A stretch of 57,854 nt of DNA, from assembly GCA_023522315.1 (NCBI GenBank), contig JAHCSU010000427.1, forward strand, positions 1 through 57,854, written 5' to 3'. The DNA comes from Nostoc sp. CCCryo 231-06. GTDB lineage: Bacteria > Cyanobacteriota > Cyanobacteriia > Cyanobacteriales > Nostocaceae. The position numbers and the translations under genes are program-made. The notes beneath the pieces are model-generated. The model had not been told where the DNA came from, did no database searches, and worked only from the letters and a program-made list of their open reading frames with translations. The stretch's first letter is position 1. Every line of letters begins with the position of its first letter. Below are positions 24,242 to 33,498 of this stretch, in pieces.

Positions 24242-26485
24242 TTAAGAGATAGACAATACGGCACGATGGATGACATCTTTGTTGCCAGTAGTTTCTTCTA
24301 GCTGTGGATGTGAGAAGCTGCACTCTCGTGTGTACATACGGACGACATTCTTAATAATTGATAGACCTACTTCACCAGAAAGAGTCATGATCGATTCTGG
24401 GTGAAACTGAAGTGCAGCAATTGGAAGGGTTTTATGCTCAATGCCCATAATCACACCATCTTCTGAAATAGCTGTAACTTGCAATTCTTGAGGAAGGCGA
24501 TCGGGTAGAGCAAATAAAGAGTGATATCTACCAACTTCAAAGGATTGGGGTAAACCTTGAAACATCCCAGATTCTGGGGCTGTAACAACAACACGAGCCG
24601 ATTTTCCATGTTGTGGATACTCAAGAATTCCTAATTCACCCCCAAAAGCTTCAACAATTCCTTGTAACCCCAAACAAACCCCAAAAATTGGGATTTTTCG
24701 ACGTATGCAGCTTGCAACTGTTTTGGACAGATTAAAGTCACTAGGTCTACCAGGGCCAGGAGATAGTACAACGATGTCTGGAGATTCAATATCTAGAATT
24801 TGTTCACAGAAGCCATGACGTAGTGTTTTAACTGTGGCACCAGAAGAGCGGATATAGTTAGCAAGTGTATGTACAAATGAGTCTTCATGGTCAATTAGTA
24901 AGACATGCTTGTTTGTTTCAGTTTTACCTCGATTGCTAAGGTTTAAACTGCATGACAAGTTGGACTTTTGCTGAGTCTGGTAGAGCGTTTGAAACAAAGC
25001 TGCTGCTTTAGTTAAAGTTTCTTGGGCTTCGGCTTCTGGAATTGAGTCATAAAGAACTGTCGCACCCGCACGCACTTCTGCAATTGAGTCTTTAAGTTGA
25101 ATTGTTCGCAGAATCAGACCGGTGTTCAAGTCGCCTTTGAAAGTGAAGTAACCAACTGCTCCACCATACCAACGTCGAGGGCTACGCTCATGCTGTTCAA
25201 TAAATTGCATTGCTGCTCTTTTGGGCGCTCCTGTGACTGTGACTGCCCATAGATGAGTGAGAAATGCATCCAAGGCATCAAATTCAGGTCTGATTAAGCC
25301 TTCAACGTGATCTACTGTATGGATCAAATGACTATACAACTCTATTTGGCGGCGGCCAATTACTCGTACCGACCCAGGTTCGCAGATTCGGGATTTGTCG
25401 TTGCGATCAACGTCAGTACACATTGTCAGTTCAGCTTCATCTTTGCGTGAGTTGAGCAGCTGAAGAATTTGTGTCGCATCCTCAATGGCATTTTTTCCAC
25501 GCTTGATAGTGCCACTGATTGGGCAAGTTTCAACACGCTTACCTTCGACGCGTACAAACATTTCTGGAGATGCACCAATCAAATATTCTCCACCCAGATT
25601 GCAGATAAATCCATAGGGACTAGGATTTATTTGCTGTAACTTTCGGAAAAGTTCTGCTGGTGACTTTTGGCAGCCTTGAAAGAAGTTTTGACTAGGAACT
25701 ACTTCAAAGAAATCACCTCGACGGAAATAATCAAGTGCTTTCTCAACTTGAAAAGCATACTCGTCAGGTTCATGATCGCAGGGTTGAGTGGGGGTGTGGG
25801 ATTTCCCTTTGTAATCAATGATTTCACCACTTTTTGGCAAACCTCTAGTACTACCATGCTTAGTCTCAAATTCATACTGCACTCTGAATGCACGTTGCTG
25901 GTAGTAGTCAACAATTAACAGTTCATCAGGTAGATATAACAACATATCCCGCTGATCGGCAGAACGTTCAAGCTGCTTTGGCATTGGTTCAAATTGGAAA
26001 ACCAAATCGTAGCCAAATGCACCATACAGCCCTAAATGTTGATCTTCTGGACTCTCAAAAGCAGATAAGATTTCCCGAACGATGTTGAAGACAGATGGTT
26101 GTTTGCTGCGTTCTTCTTCGGAAAATAAATGTTCTGTTGGTCGAATTAATCCAGATAAGTGCTTCGTTTCCCAGTTAATTATCTGGAGTTGCGATCGCCC
26201 AAACAAACGCTCTGCTAAATACTGCAATAATACTACACCGCGATCGTTATGCGCTGTAAGGGTAAAAAAGTTGTCAGTAGTAACGAGTTCTAAGGGTGGA
26301 TTAACAAAACCTATGGCCCATCTTTTATATCTTCCGGGATATTCGTAACTACTGGAAAATAAACCTCCACGTTGAGAATCAATACGTGATAAGACTTCAT
26401 CAATCGCAGTTTCGATCAGTGTCTCAGTGATGGAGCGAGATATGCACACTCCACCTTTAGTTGTGTAGCAATGAGTATCAAACAT
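24242..26485 (-). CDS. trpE: Fused anthranilate synthase TrpE-TrpG
   Basis: A 747-residue fusion. Residues 1-510 or so are the chorismate-utilising component I, with LFSSSYEYPGRYKRWAIGF near the N-terminus, FFEVVPSQNF, ETCPISGTIKRGKNAI and DRNDKSRICEPGSV. Residues from about 530 form a glutamine amidotransferase: GPGRPSDF, the nucleophile in FGVCLGLQG and the catalytic His-Glu in LQFHPESIM. It converts chorismate plus glutamine to anthranilate. Such fusions are known in cyanobacteria and rhizobia. Here it sits directly ahead of trpC, and the DAHP synthase gene upstream feeds chorismate. The usual SSNYEYPGRYTRW segment near the allosteric region is slightly altered, so feedback control may differ. 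Confidence 0.95.
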   Translation of the reverse strand: MFDTHCYTTKGGVCISRSITETLIETAIDEVLSRIDSQRGGLFSSSYEYPGRYKRWAIGFVNPPLELVTTDNFFTLTAHNDRGVVLLQYLAERLFGRSQLQIINWETKHLSGLIRPTEHLFSEEERSKQPSVFNIVREILSAFESPEDQHLGLYGAFGYDLVFQFEPMPKQLERSADQRDMLLYLPDELLIVDYYQQRAFRVQYEFETKHGSTRGLPKSGEIIDYKGKSHTPTQPCDHEPDEYAFQVEKALDYFRRGDFFEVVPSQNFFQGCQKSPAELFRKLQQINPSPYGFICNLGGEYLIGASPEMFVRVEGKRVETCPISGTIKRGKNAIEDATQILQLLNSRKDEAELTMCTDVDRNDKSRICEPGSVRVIGRRQIELYSHLIHTVDHVEGLIRPEFDALDAFLTHLWAVTVTGAPKRAAMQFIEQHERSPRRWYGGAVGYFTFKGDLNTGLILRTIQLKDSIAEVRAGATVLYDSIPEAEAQETLTKAAALFQTLYQTQQKSNLSCSLNLSNRGKTETNKHVLLIDHEDSFVHTLANYIRSSGATVKTLRHGFCEQILDIESPDIVVLSPGPGRPSDFNLSKTVASCIRRKIPIFGVCLGLQGIVEAFGGELGILEYPQHGKSARVVVTAPESGMFQGLPQSFEVGRYHSLFALPDRLPQELQVTAISEDGVIMGIEHKTLPIAALQFHPESIMTLSGEVGLSIIKNVVRMYTRECSFSHPQLEETTGNKDVIHRAVLSIS

Positions 26486-26688
26486 TGGGGAATTCTCTCA
26501 AACTATTTAAAGAACACCATTCCAGAAATGCTTTGACTACAAACTGGTTTGCCTAGTTGGTTCATCGCATGAATCCACTGTAAAATAACGAACCACAAAG
26601 TACCCAAAATTTGCAAATAACGAGGAAAAAGAAAGGAGTTGAAAAGCTAATTTTCCTTGCAAAACTAATGTGATAAACCATTAGTCAT

Positions 26689-27267
26689 CTATCCACGACT
26701 AAATAGCTTTTCTATTCGCTCTCTAATCGCTAACATACTTACTGGTATATCGTGGCTCAGAACGTGTTCTACTAATGCTCCTGGTAAGATTGGCTTTGGC
26801 CAAATCAAGAAGTTATATGAAAGCTCCACTCCATCTTGATCGAGCGATAGATTCCAAGGTTTTAACTGCCAGTAACCAGAGAAGTTCTTAAAGTCTCCCT
26901 CAACTTGTTGATAATGAATTTTAGAGGGAAAGTTTTCTTCGATATCTACAATTAATTTGGTCGATACCTTCATCCCCATGAAACTTTTAGTGCGGACTTG
27001 TTCTACACGAATACCTCCAGTTGGATGAGCCAAGCGTCTACTTTGTGTAAAATTGGGCATGAACTCAGTAAAAGCTTCATAGTCTGTGAGAACCTGCCAA
27101 ACTTGCTCTAATGAATAGGGAATTTGAATTTTGGCAAAAACACGTCGTTGTCGGTTCTCTAGCTTTTCAATTTTGATGTCTACAGCTTGTGGAGGAATCA
27201 AGTCAGTATTAGTGATCGGTTCTGAGTTTGTTAATTCTAGTTTTGCAGGGTTATATTCCTGGCTCAT
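26689..27267 (-). CDS. SRPBCC/START-like cyclase-type protein
   Basis: A 192-residue protein of the polyketide cyclase/COQ10-like START superfamily: VFAKIQIPYSLEQVWQVLTD, then YEAFTEFMPNFTQSRRLAHP, and a C-terminal long helix VEHVLSHDIPVSMLAIRERI. The fold forms a hydrophobic pocket. Cyanobacterial homologues are usually uncharacterised, but here the gene is inside the biosynthetic run between the DAHP synthase and trpE genes. It may bind a hydrophobic indole intermediate, act as a cyclase or be a carrier. No catalytic residue can be named from sequence. A housekeeping relative unrelated to the product remains possible. Confidence 0.75.
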   Translation of the reverse strand: MSQEYNPAKLELTNSEPITNTDLIPPQAVDIKIEKLENRQRRVFAKIQIPYSLEQVWQVLTDYEAFTEFMPNFTQSRRLAHPTGGIRVEQVRTKSFMGMKVSTKLIVDIEENFPSKIHYQQVEGDFKNFSGYWQLKPWNLSLDQDGVELSYNFLIWPKPILPGALVEHVLSHDIPVSMLAIRERIEKLFSRG

Positions 27268-27307
27268 TTGTACCTCTTGTGCATGGAAGTTGAACAGGGT
27301 TTTAAAA

Positions 27308-28444
27308 CTAGTTGTGAGAAGTCATGACAGTGATGGTACTATTACAAAGTTGTTTTGCAGATTGATAGTTTGGTGAAAGGGAAGATACTGTCGATGCGGC
27401 AAATTTTGGCTCCCAACGATTAACAGCTTGACCAATCACAGCCATCTCTTGCATTAACTTCTCATATTGATCTGGTGTTAGAGATTGAGGCCCATCAGAA
27501 AGAGCTTTTGACGGGTTAGGGTGAACCTCAATCATTAAAGCATCTGCACCGGCGGCGATCGCAGCTAATGCCATCGCTGGTACATATTCTGATCTACCAG
27601 TACCGTGGCTAGGGTCAATCATAATCGGTAAGTGAGTTAGCGATCGCAACACAGGTATAGCACTTAAATCAAGGGTATTCCTGGCATACTGCCGATCAAA
27701 GCTCCGAATTCCTCGTTCGCACAAAATCACATTCGGATTGCCTGCTGCCAAAATGTATTCAGCTGCCATCAACCACTCTTCAATCGTGGCAGACATACCT
27801 CGCTTAAGCAAAATAGGTTTGTTTATATTACCTACTTTCTTTAACAACGAGAAATTATGCATATTGCGAGCGCCGATTTGGACAATATCAGCAATCTGAG
27901 CCACTTTCTCAAGATCGGCTGTATCCATGACTTCTGTCACGATTCCCAAACCTGTTTCTTGGCGAGCGGTTGCTAACAAATTTAAAGCACTCTCACCATA
28001 TCCTTGAAAAGCATAGGGAGAGGTACGCGGTTTATATGCTCCTCCCCGCAAAAATTTAGCTCCAGCAGCTTTAACTTGCCTAGCTGTTTGGACAATCATT
28101 TCTTCGTTCTCTACTGAGCAAGGCCCAGCTATTGTGACTATAGAATGATTTTCGCTAAAACTAACTGCTCCATTCGGTGTGGATACTAATACTTCAGTAG
28201 GTTCTCCATAGCGAAATTCTCGACTAACCCGTTTAAAAGGCTGTTTCACCCGCAATACTTCCTCAATAAAAGGACTGAGTTGTTGAATGTATTGAGGATT
28301 AATATCTGCCGTATCACCGATTAACGCAATTATAACTTTGTGGTTGCCTACAGTTTTTTCTGGTTTAATCTTCCATCTTTGTAATTCTTGGCTAATTTGT
28401 TGAACTTCTAGCTCAGGAGTTCCTGTTTTCATGACTATAATCAT
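27308..28444 (-). CDS. aroF: DAHP synthase (AroF type, with N-terminal regulatory domain)
   Basis: A 378-residue 3-deoxy-7-phosphoheptulonate synthase. The first 75 residues or so form the ferredoxin-like regulatory domain of the type I-beta class (IIVMKTGTPELEVQQISQEL onwards). The catalytic barrel shows VTIAGPCSVENEEMI, GAKFLRGGAYKPRTSPYAFQ, VLLKRGMSATIEEWL, CERGIRSF and IMIDPSHGTGRSEYV. It commits PEP and erythrose 4-phosphate to the shikimate pathway. A dedicated copy in the cluster, beside trpEG, should raise chorismate and Trp supply, as seen in scytonemin and hapalindole-type loci. Confidence 0.94.
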   Translation of the reverse strand: MIIVMKTGTPELEVQQISQELQRWKIKPEKTVGNHKVIIALIGDTADINPQYIQQLSPFIEEVLRVKQPFKRVSREFRYGEPTEVLVSTPNGAVSFSENHSIVTIAGPCSVENEEMIVQTARQVKAAGAKFLRGGAYKPRTSPYAFQGYGESALNLLATARQETGLGIVTEVMDTADLEKVAQIADIVQIGARNMHNFSLLKKVGNINKPILLKRGMSATIEEWLMAAEYILAAGNPNVILCERGIRSFDRQYARNTLDLSAIPVLRSLTHLPIMIDPSHGTGRSEYVPAMALAAIAAGADALMIEVHPNPSKALSDGPQSLTPDQYEKLMQEMAVIGQAVNRWEPKFAASTVSSLSPNYQSAKQLCNSTITVMTSHN

Positions 28445-28496
28445 TGGCTTAAACCCTCATTTTAGTTGAGTGAATATTTACTTGAGAGTAATTATT

Positions 28497-29795
28497 CTAG
28501 ACCGACATTTCTAAAATCATATTTGCTTCGACAATCTTCTCAATTATTTCCTGGTGTTTTCGCTCCACTTTTAAAGCTTCTAGATATGGCATACAAGTGA
28601 AAGAAACATTGTAGTAAAGGGATGCATACTCTGGATTATTTTCCTGTATTTTTCTCTCAATTTCATTGAGTTCCAAAAATTTGGGATCTCCTACCATTTT
28701 TCTTAAAACAGTAAAGTGTTCTACGCAAAGGTCAGCAAGGGCATCCATATTTGGTTTACGCATAATTTCATATTCCCGAAAAATTGATTGCCAGTCTCCT
28801 AAATGTTGCTGAATGCAATTAGTAAGTAACTGGCAATCTTCAAATCCGGCATTAGCTCCTTGACCGTATGAAGGGAAAATGGCATGGCAAGAATAACCAA
28901 TTAGTATTACTTTATCTTGATAACTCCAAGGAAAACATTTAATAGTAATCATTGCTTCCACTGGCTTATCAATGTAATTTACTAAGTTGGGTTCTACTAG
29001 CGACCATATATCAGGAAAATACTTTTTGAAAAGATGGCGCAGAGAATCGGAAGATGCAGAAGACTTATGAGAAATTTCACCTTCATAAGGCAAGTGTAAT
29101 GATAAGGTAAAACTTCTATCTAAATTAGGAAACCCGATAAGCATGTAATCATCTCGTGGCCAGATATGTATGGCGTTTTTATCTAATGCCCAATCGCCAT
29201 CACTGGAGGGAGGAATGATAATTTCTTTATATCCCTGCTCAAAATATTCTTGGGAATAGTTGAAACGTTTCAATCGCTGCATTTTTTGCCTAACAGGAGA
29301 ATAAGCTCCATCAGCAGCAAAAATTCTATCCGCATGAACTTGATTGACTTCTCCTGTTTTTGAATTTTGGAATTTTAAGGTAGCGGTTGGTAAATCAACG
29401 TCACTACATTTTTGGTTGAAATGAAATTCAATGTTTTCATGCTGTTGGGCAAAACAGAGAAGCGCCTTACTTAAGTCTTCGCGTCCGATGGAATAAATAG
29501 CTTCTTTATTGTTACCGTAAGGCTGATAATTTAGCTCACCATTTTGGGCATGAATAATTCTGCCATAGACAGGAATGCAAAGACTGCGTACCATGTCATC
29601 TGCACCAACAACATCTAGTGCGTGGAAACCCCGTTCAGACAAAGTTATATTGATAGATCGATCTGATTGCAGATTAACTTGGCGTGGATCTGAATTTCTT
29701 TCATATACACTAACTTTAAAACCAGCGCGTGCTAGGTATACAGAGAGCAGAGAACCTACAAGCCCTGCTCCAACTATAATGATGTTTTCTTCCAT
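28497..29795 (-). CDS. FAD monooxygenase, kynurenine 3-monooxygenase-like
   Basis: A 432-residue group-A flavoprotein monooxygenase. IIIVGAGLVGSLLSVYLARA is the FAD dinucleotide motif, FAADGAYSPVRQKM the DG motif, and GYSCHAIFPSYGQGANAGFE the third FAD motif. The last normally begins GDAAH, so here the conserved Asp is replaced by Tyr. Overall it most resembles kynurenine 3-monooxygenase, yet no other kynurenine-pathway gene is in the window. I infer that it hydroxylates an indole, Trp or related aromatic, providing the hydroxyl used by the O-methyltransferase. The ATG has an AGAGG site. It lies 52 bases upstream of the DAHP synthase gene. Confidence 0.82.
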   Translation of the reverse strand: MEENIIIVGAGLVGSLLSVYLARAGFKVSVYERNSDPRQVNLQSDRSINITLSERGFHALDVVGADDMVRSLCIPVYGRIIHAQNGELNYQPYGNNKEAIYSIGREDLSKALLCFAQQHENIEFHFNQKCSDVDLPTATLKFQNSKTGEVNQVHADRIFAADGAYSPVRQKMQRLKRFNYSQEYFEQGYKEIIIPPSSDGDWALDKNAIHIWPRDDYMLIGFPNLDRSFTLSLHLPYEGEISHKSSASSDSLRHLFKKYFPDIWSLVEPNLVNYIDKPVEAMITIKCFPWSYQDKVILIGYSCHAIFPSYGQGANAGFEDCQLLTNCIQQHLGDWQSIFREYEIMRKPNMDALADLCVEHFTVLRKMVGDPKFLELNEIERKIQENNPEYASLYYNVSFTCMPYLEALKVERKHQEIIEKIVEANMILEMSV

Positions 29796-29814
29796 TTCTA
29801 CCTCTTCTATTCAA

Positions 29815-29988
29815 ATGAACCCGATTGAATTGGAGTGGCAACACCTCAAAAAAGATGAACTAGCCTCGAAAACTTTTGAAGATGAGTTAGACCTTGCCTA
29901 TGCTGTGATTGATGGAGTTCAAGCTAGAGCAGAGAAGGGAAATTACAATACACAACGTATAAGATTTAACTCTAATTCTTCTCCTTAA
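29815..29988 (+). pseudogene. IS630-type transposase, C-terminal remnant
   Basis: The frame encodes NPIELEWQHLKKDELASKTF, then ELDLAYAVIDGVQARAEKGN. The start is the DDE-3 segment with the last catalytic Glu of IS630/Tc1-like transposases (LNPIE..W). Only about 57 residues remain, on the plus strand between the monooxygenase and tryptophanase genes. A different N-terminal remnant of the same class is at 33259. Confidence 0.75.
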
Positions 29989-29995
29989 TTATTTG

Positions 29996-31447
29996 TTACA
30001 TAGTTATAAATTTTCTCCACGACTTACTTATTGATAACTCTGGCAATATTGTTGATAAATGATTATCTGCTTTAAGAGGTTCAAGCTGGGCTGTGAACTG
30101 ACGCAACAATTTAGGCGCGTAGTTCAGTTGATATCCGGGAATTTGATCGCGCCGTGCAGCAGTTTTACCAAATATTTCAGCCACATAGTCTAAATGACTT
30201 TGCGTATATACCCTTCTAGGAAGTGCCAGACGAACTAATTCCAATTTTGGATACACCGTTTTGTTAGTATCTGGATCAAGATGGCCGAAAGTCAATAAGC
30301 CTATTTCTACTGTCCGTATTCCACCTTCTAAATAGAGTTCTACTGTTAGGGCTTGAGCAGGAAATTGTTCTTGAGGAATATGAGACAATAACAATCCAGC
30401 ATCCACGTATACTGCATGTGCGCCTGGCGGCTCAATGATGGGAATCCCTAATTCTCGTAGACGCGCTGCTAAATAAGCTGTTTGCCCCAAACGATAGGCC
30501 AGATAGTCTTCTTGAAGTACTTCACGCAACCCAATGGCCATAGCATCTAAATCTCGGCCAGCTAACCCGCCATAAGTGGGGAATCCCTCACGCATAATTA
30601 ATTCATTACGTGCTTGTTCAAATAGGTCTTCATCTCTCATGGTTATAAAGCCACCAATATTGACAATGCCATCCTTTTTGGCACTCATGGTAATGCCATC
30701 AGCTAGAGCAAACATTTCTTGGCTAATTTCCAGAGGAGTTTTATCTGCATAACCAGGCTCTCGTAGCTTAATAAAATAAGCATTTTCTGCAAAGCGACAA
30801 GCATCAATGAAAAACGGTATACCAAACTCTTTATAAGTTTGGGAAACTCTTCGTAGGTTTTCTAGAGAAACGGGTTGACCACCTCCAGCGTTATTCGTGA
30901 CTGTGATCATACCAAAGGGAATTTTGTCTGCTCCTACTCTATTGATAAAGTCACGCAGCTTTTCAATATCCATATTCCCTTTGAAGGGGTGATATGAACC
31001 AGTATGATGAGCCTCTTCAATAACTAAGTTAGTAGGAAGTCCCCCACGAGCGCGGATATTTGCATAGGTAGTATCAAAGTGCATGTTAGAAGGAACATAC
31101 TGACCTGGTTTAACCAAACAAGCGCTCAAAATGTTTTCTGCTGCTCGACCTTGGTGAGTAGGTAAAAAGTAGGGAAAGCCGAATATGTCTTGAATGACTT
31201 CTGCTAATCGATAATACGAACGAGCGCCAGCATAAGCTTCATCACCTTCAAGCATTGCTGCCCACTGTGCTTGACTCATTGCACTAGTGCCAGAGTCTGT
31301 AAACAAATCAATGAATATTTCCTCTGAACGCAGACCAAATAGATTGTAATTAGCTCGCCGTATGGCTGCCTCACGGGTATCACGATCAAGTAGTTTGATC
31401 GGCTCAACCATCTTGATCCGAAATGGTTCTGGGGGATGAAGGGTCAT
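29996..31447 (-). CDS. tnaA: Tryptophanase-type beta-eliminating lyase
   Basis: A 483-residue PLP enzyme of the tryptophanase/tyrosine phenol-lyase family. The PLP Lys lies in SAKKDGIVNIGG (about residue 256); also visible are NNAGGGQPVSLENLR, DACRFAENAYFIK and EGFPTYGGLAGRD. It should release indole, pyruvate and ammonia from (halo)tryptophan. FDTT (with Asp) matches tryptophanase rather than the Thr of tyrosine phenol-lyase. The C-terminal LLRQFTAQL has Gln where E. coli TnaA has the substrate-proximal His463. A biosynthetic role is strongly suggested by its place between a P450 and the monooxygenase gene, as AetE works in aetokthonotoxin assembly. Confidence 0.93.
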   Translation of the reverse strand: MTLHPPEPFRIKMVEPIKLLDRDTREAAIRRANYNLFGLRSEEIFIDLFTDSGTSAMSQAQWAAMLEGDEAYAGARSYYRLAEVIQDIFGFPYFLPTHQGRAAENILSACLVKPGQYVPSNMHFDTTYANIRARGGLPTNLVIEEAHHTGSYHPFKGNMDIEKLRDFINRVGADKIPFGMITVTNNAGGGQPVSLENLRRVSQTYKEFGIPFFIDACRFAENAYFIKLREPGYADKTPLEISQEMFALADGITMSAKKDGIVNIGGFITMRDEDLFEQARNELIMREGFPTYGGLAGRDLDAMAIGLREVLQEDYLAYRLGQTAYLAARLRELGIPIIEPPGAHAVYVDAGLLLSHIPQEQFPAQALTVELYLEGGIRTVEIGLLTFGHLDPDTNKTVYPKLELVRLALPRRVYTQSHLDYVAEIFGKTAARRDQIPGYQLNYAPKLLRQFTAQLEPLKADNHLSTILPELSISKSWRKFITM

Positions 31448-31611
31448 AACTTACCTCTAAATATTGTTTGTTGTTTTTTGATTGTGATTTGCGAGTGCGA
31501 TCGCTCTTAGGCTCTTAATTAAATGCATGGCGTAGGGTTGAGGAATATCGCGTATTTGTTATATTTATTACCTACAACCTTTAAATCAGACTTAGTTTGT
31601 TGAACTCAAGT

Positions 31612-33060
31612 CTAGAATCGCGGCTTGATGATAACTTGAAAACCCTCCGGCATTAAAATAGCTCCTGCTGTACCTTCAAAATTCAATTTTTCTCCTGGAA
31701 CGTTTTCAAAGGTGCATTTCTGCATTAGACTAGCAATGAAAGTGAATAGCTCAAGCCGTCCTAAATACTCTCCGAAACAGCGACGTTTTCCAATTCCAAA
31801 CGGGTAATATTTATCTAGCAAATCTTCTCTAACTTCTCCTGTGTCAGTGAGAAATCGATATGGGTTGAATTTTTCCGGCTCATGCCAAAAACGTTCATCA
31901 CGGGTCAAGCTATAAAGATTAACGAACACAGGCGTATCTTTGGGAATGAAGTGACCATTGATAGTGGTATCAATTGTAGTAGCGCTTGGGAGAGCCAGAG
32001 GAAAGGAATGAGCATGTCGTAGCATCTCATGAATGCAAGCTTCTGTAAACGGCAATTTTTTGCGATCGGCCATGCATACTTGTCGCTCTCTACCCACGAC
32101 TGTATCTAGTTCTTGGTGGACTTTTGTCTGAATATCTGGGTCAGCAATCATATATAACATCGCCCAACGAATTAGCGGCGCAATGGGCAGTAATCCTGTA
32201 CCCATCATTTCTTGCGGTGTTCCTTCCACAATCACCTTTTCGGTAAGTCCCAAGGTTTGCTTATCGAACTCGTTTAACTCATTAGTGGCTTTAATTAGCG
32301 CATCTACCATACCTCTCAGGTTTTCGGGATCGTATGAGTCCCGATACTCTTTTAACTTCTTTAAGACTAGTCTTTCCAGCGTATTCAGCGCGTTATGCCA
32401 CTTCGATAATCCTTGTCCAAAATTTTCAAAAAATATACGGGTCTGTGGTACAAAATCAGCTAATAAAGTCCCTGCCGTATTTTGCGGAAAATCCTCAGCT
32501 AATTTGACAAAGGCAATAAAATCTTGATCGTCACGGCTAGATTTTTCTCCGAACAAAATCTGGAGCATAACATTTGCAACAGACAGATTTACCTCTATCT
32601 CCGGATCAAAAGGTTGACCTTGATAGCTCAGGAGAATATTTACTAATTCGGCTGCTTCCTCCATCACTTGCTGTTCAATGGAGCTTATTTTACTGGTAAC
32701 GAATTTATGCAGAGCATTAGTAGTAATTTCCCGATGCCTTTTCCATAGCAAACCATAATCCCTACCACCAATAGCCCTACCTCTAACTGCATTTTTGAGA
32801 GTGTAAAAGTTTGGTCTACCAGCAAAATCCCCTTGTTGTTTTAGTAAGGCTTCTTTAATTGTCTCTAGTCCATTGAGTACAACAATAGTTCGAGAAAAAA
32901 TACGTATTTGAAAGACATTGCCGTACTGTTTTGCTAGGGTAGTGAATGTTTGATATGGGTATTTACCCATAATTGGCAAGTTCCCAATGATGGGTAAACC
33001 ACGCGGGCCTGGAAGTGGAGTATTTATTGTTGCGGTAGAAGACGGTGATTTCAATAGCAT
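31612..33060 (-). CDS. Cytochrome P450 with altered I-helix motif
   Basis: A 482-residue P450 resembling eukaryote-like class-II sequences: Pro-rich start PGPRGLPIIGNLP, ExxR in EACIHEMLRH, and the heme loop FGIGKRRCFGEYLGRLE with the Cys ligand. The I-helix segment that should read (A/G)Gx(D/E)T reads MMGTGLLP, so both the acidic residue and the Thr used for oxygen activation are gone. Its paralogue at 33499 keeps GAGTEP at that place. I infer it may catalyse radical coupling of indoles rather than hydroxylation, or accept a different proton route. It is in line with the tryptophanase gene, 164 bases upstream. Confidence 0.92.
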   Translation of the reverse strand: MLLKSPSSTATINTPLPGPRGLPIIGNLPIMGKYPYQTFTTLAKQYGNVFQIRIFSRTIVVLNGLETIKEALLKQQGDFAGRPNFYTLKNAVRGRAIGGRDYGLLWKRHREITTNALHKFVTSKISSIEQQVMEEAAELVNILLSYQGQPFDPEIEVNLSVANVMLQILFGEKSSRDDQDFIAFVKLAEDFPQNTAGTLLADFVPQTRIFFENFGQGLSKWHNALNTLERLVLKKLKEYRDSYDPENLRGMVDALIKATNELNEFDKQTLGLTEKVIVEGTPQEMMGTGLLPIAPLIRWAMLYMIADPDIQTKVHQELDTVVGRERQVCMADRKKLPFTEACIHEMLRHAHSFPLALPSATTIDTTINGHFIPKDTPVFVNLYSLTRDERFWHEPEKFNPYRFLTDTGEVREDLLDKYYPFGIGKRRCFGEYLGRLELFTFIASLMQKCTFENVPGEKLNFEGTAGAILMPEGFQVIIKPRF

Positions 33061-33258
33061 AATAATCTCTTGGATTTATATTGCTGTTATCTCAGTTCTT
33101 CAAAACACATTGCATATTATTTTATCTCTCTGTAGTCCCTCCAATATAGGAGGGACAAAAACAGATAAAATTATGCAAAGACTTCTCTAGTAGTCTGCCA
33201 AGCAAACTTTGCTAAGTAATACCTGTAATTGCTAAAATAGCCAAAAACAGGGAATAAT

Positions 33259-33471
33259 ATGGCAAAAAAGTACATCGTTCACTTGAGTGAAGATGAAGTT
33301 GCTCAACTGCAATCAATAATAAAGAAAGGTAGGCACAAGGCAAGAACTATAACCCGTGCAAATATTCTTTTGATGGCGGCTGTTGATGAAACAGACTCAG
33401 CGATCGCTGATAGAGTTAGAGTTCATGTTGCAACAGTACAGCGAACACGAGAAAAATTTGTCATTGTCTGA
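33259..33471 (+). pseudogene. IS630-type transposase, N-terminal remnant
   Basis: Seventy residues beginning AKKYIVHLSEDEVAQLQSII, then KGRHKARTITRANILLMAAV and a helix-turn-helix (SAIADRVRVHVATVQRTREK). This is the N-terminal DNA-binding part of IS630-type transposases. The frame ends at 33471 without the catalytic domain. It lies on the plus strand between the two P450 genes. Confidence 0.8.
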
Positions 33472-33498
33472 TTCTTCCAAAAGTAGGATGCACCCAAT

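Noticed and set aside
29815..33471. One IS630 element split by insertion of the tryptophanase-P450 block
   Set aside because: Both fragments are on the plus strand but the C-terminal piece lies before the N-terminal piece, so they cannot be two ends of one interrupted gene without further rearrangement.
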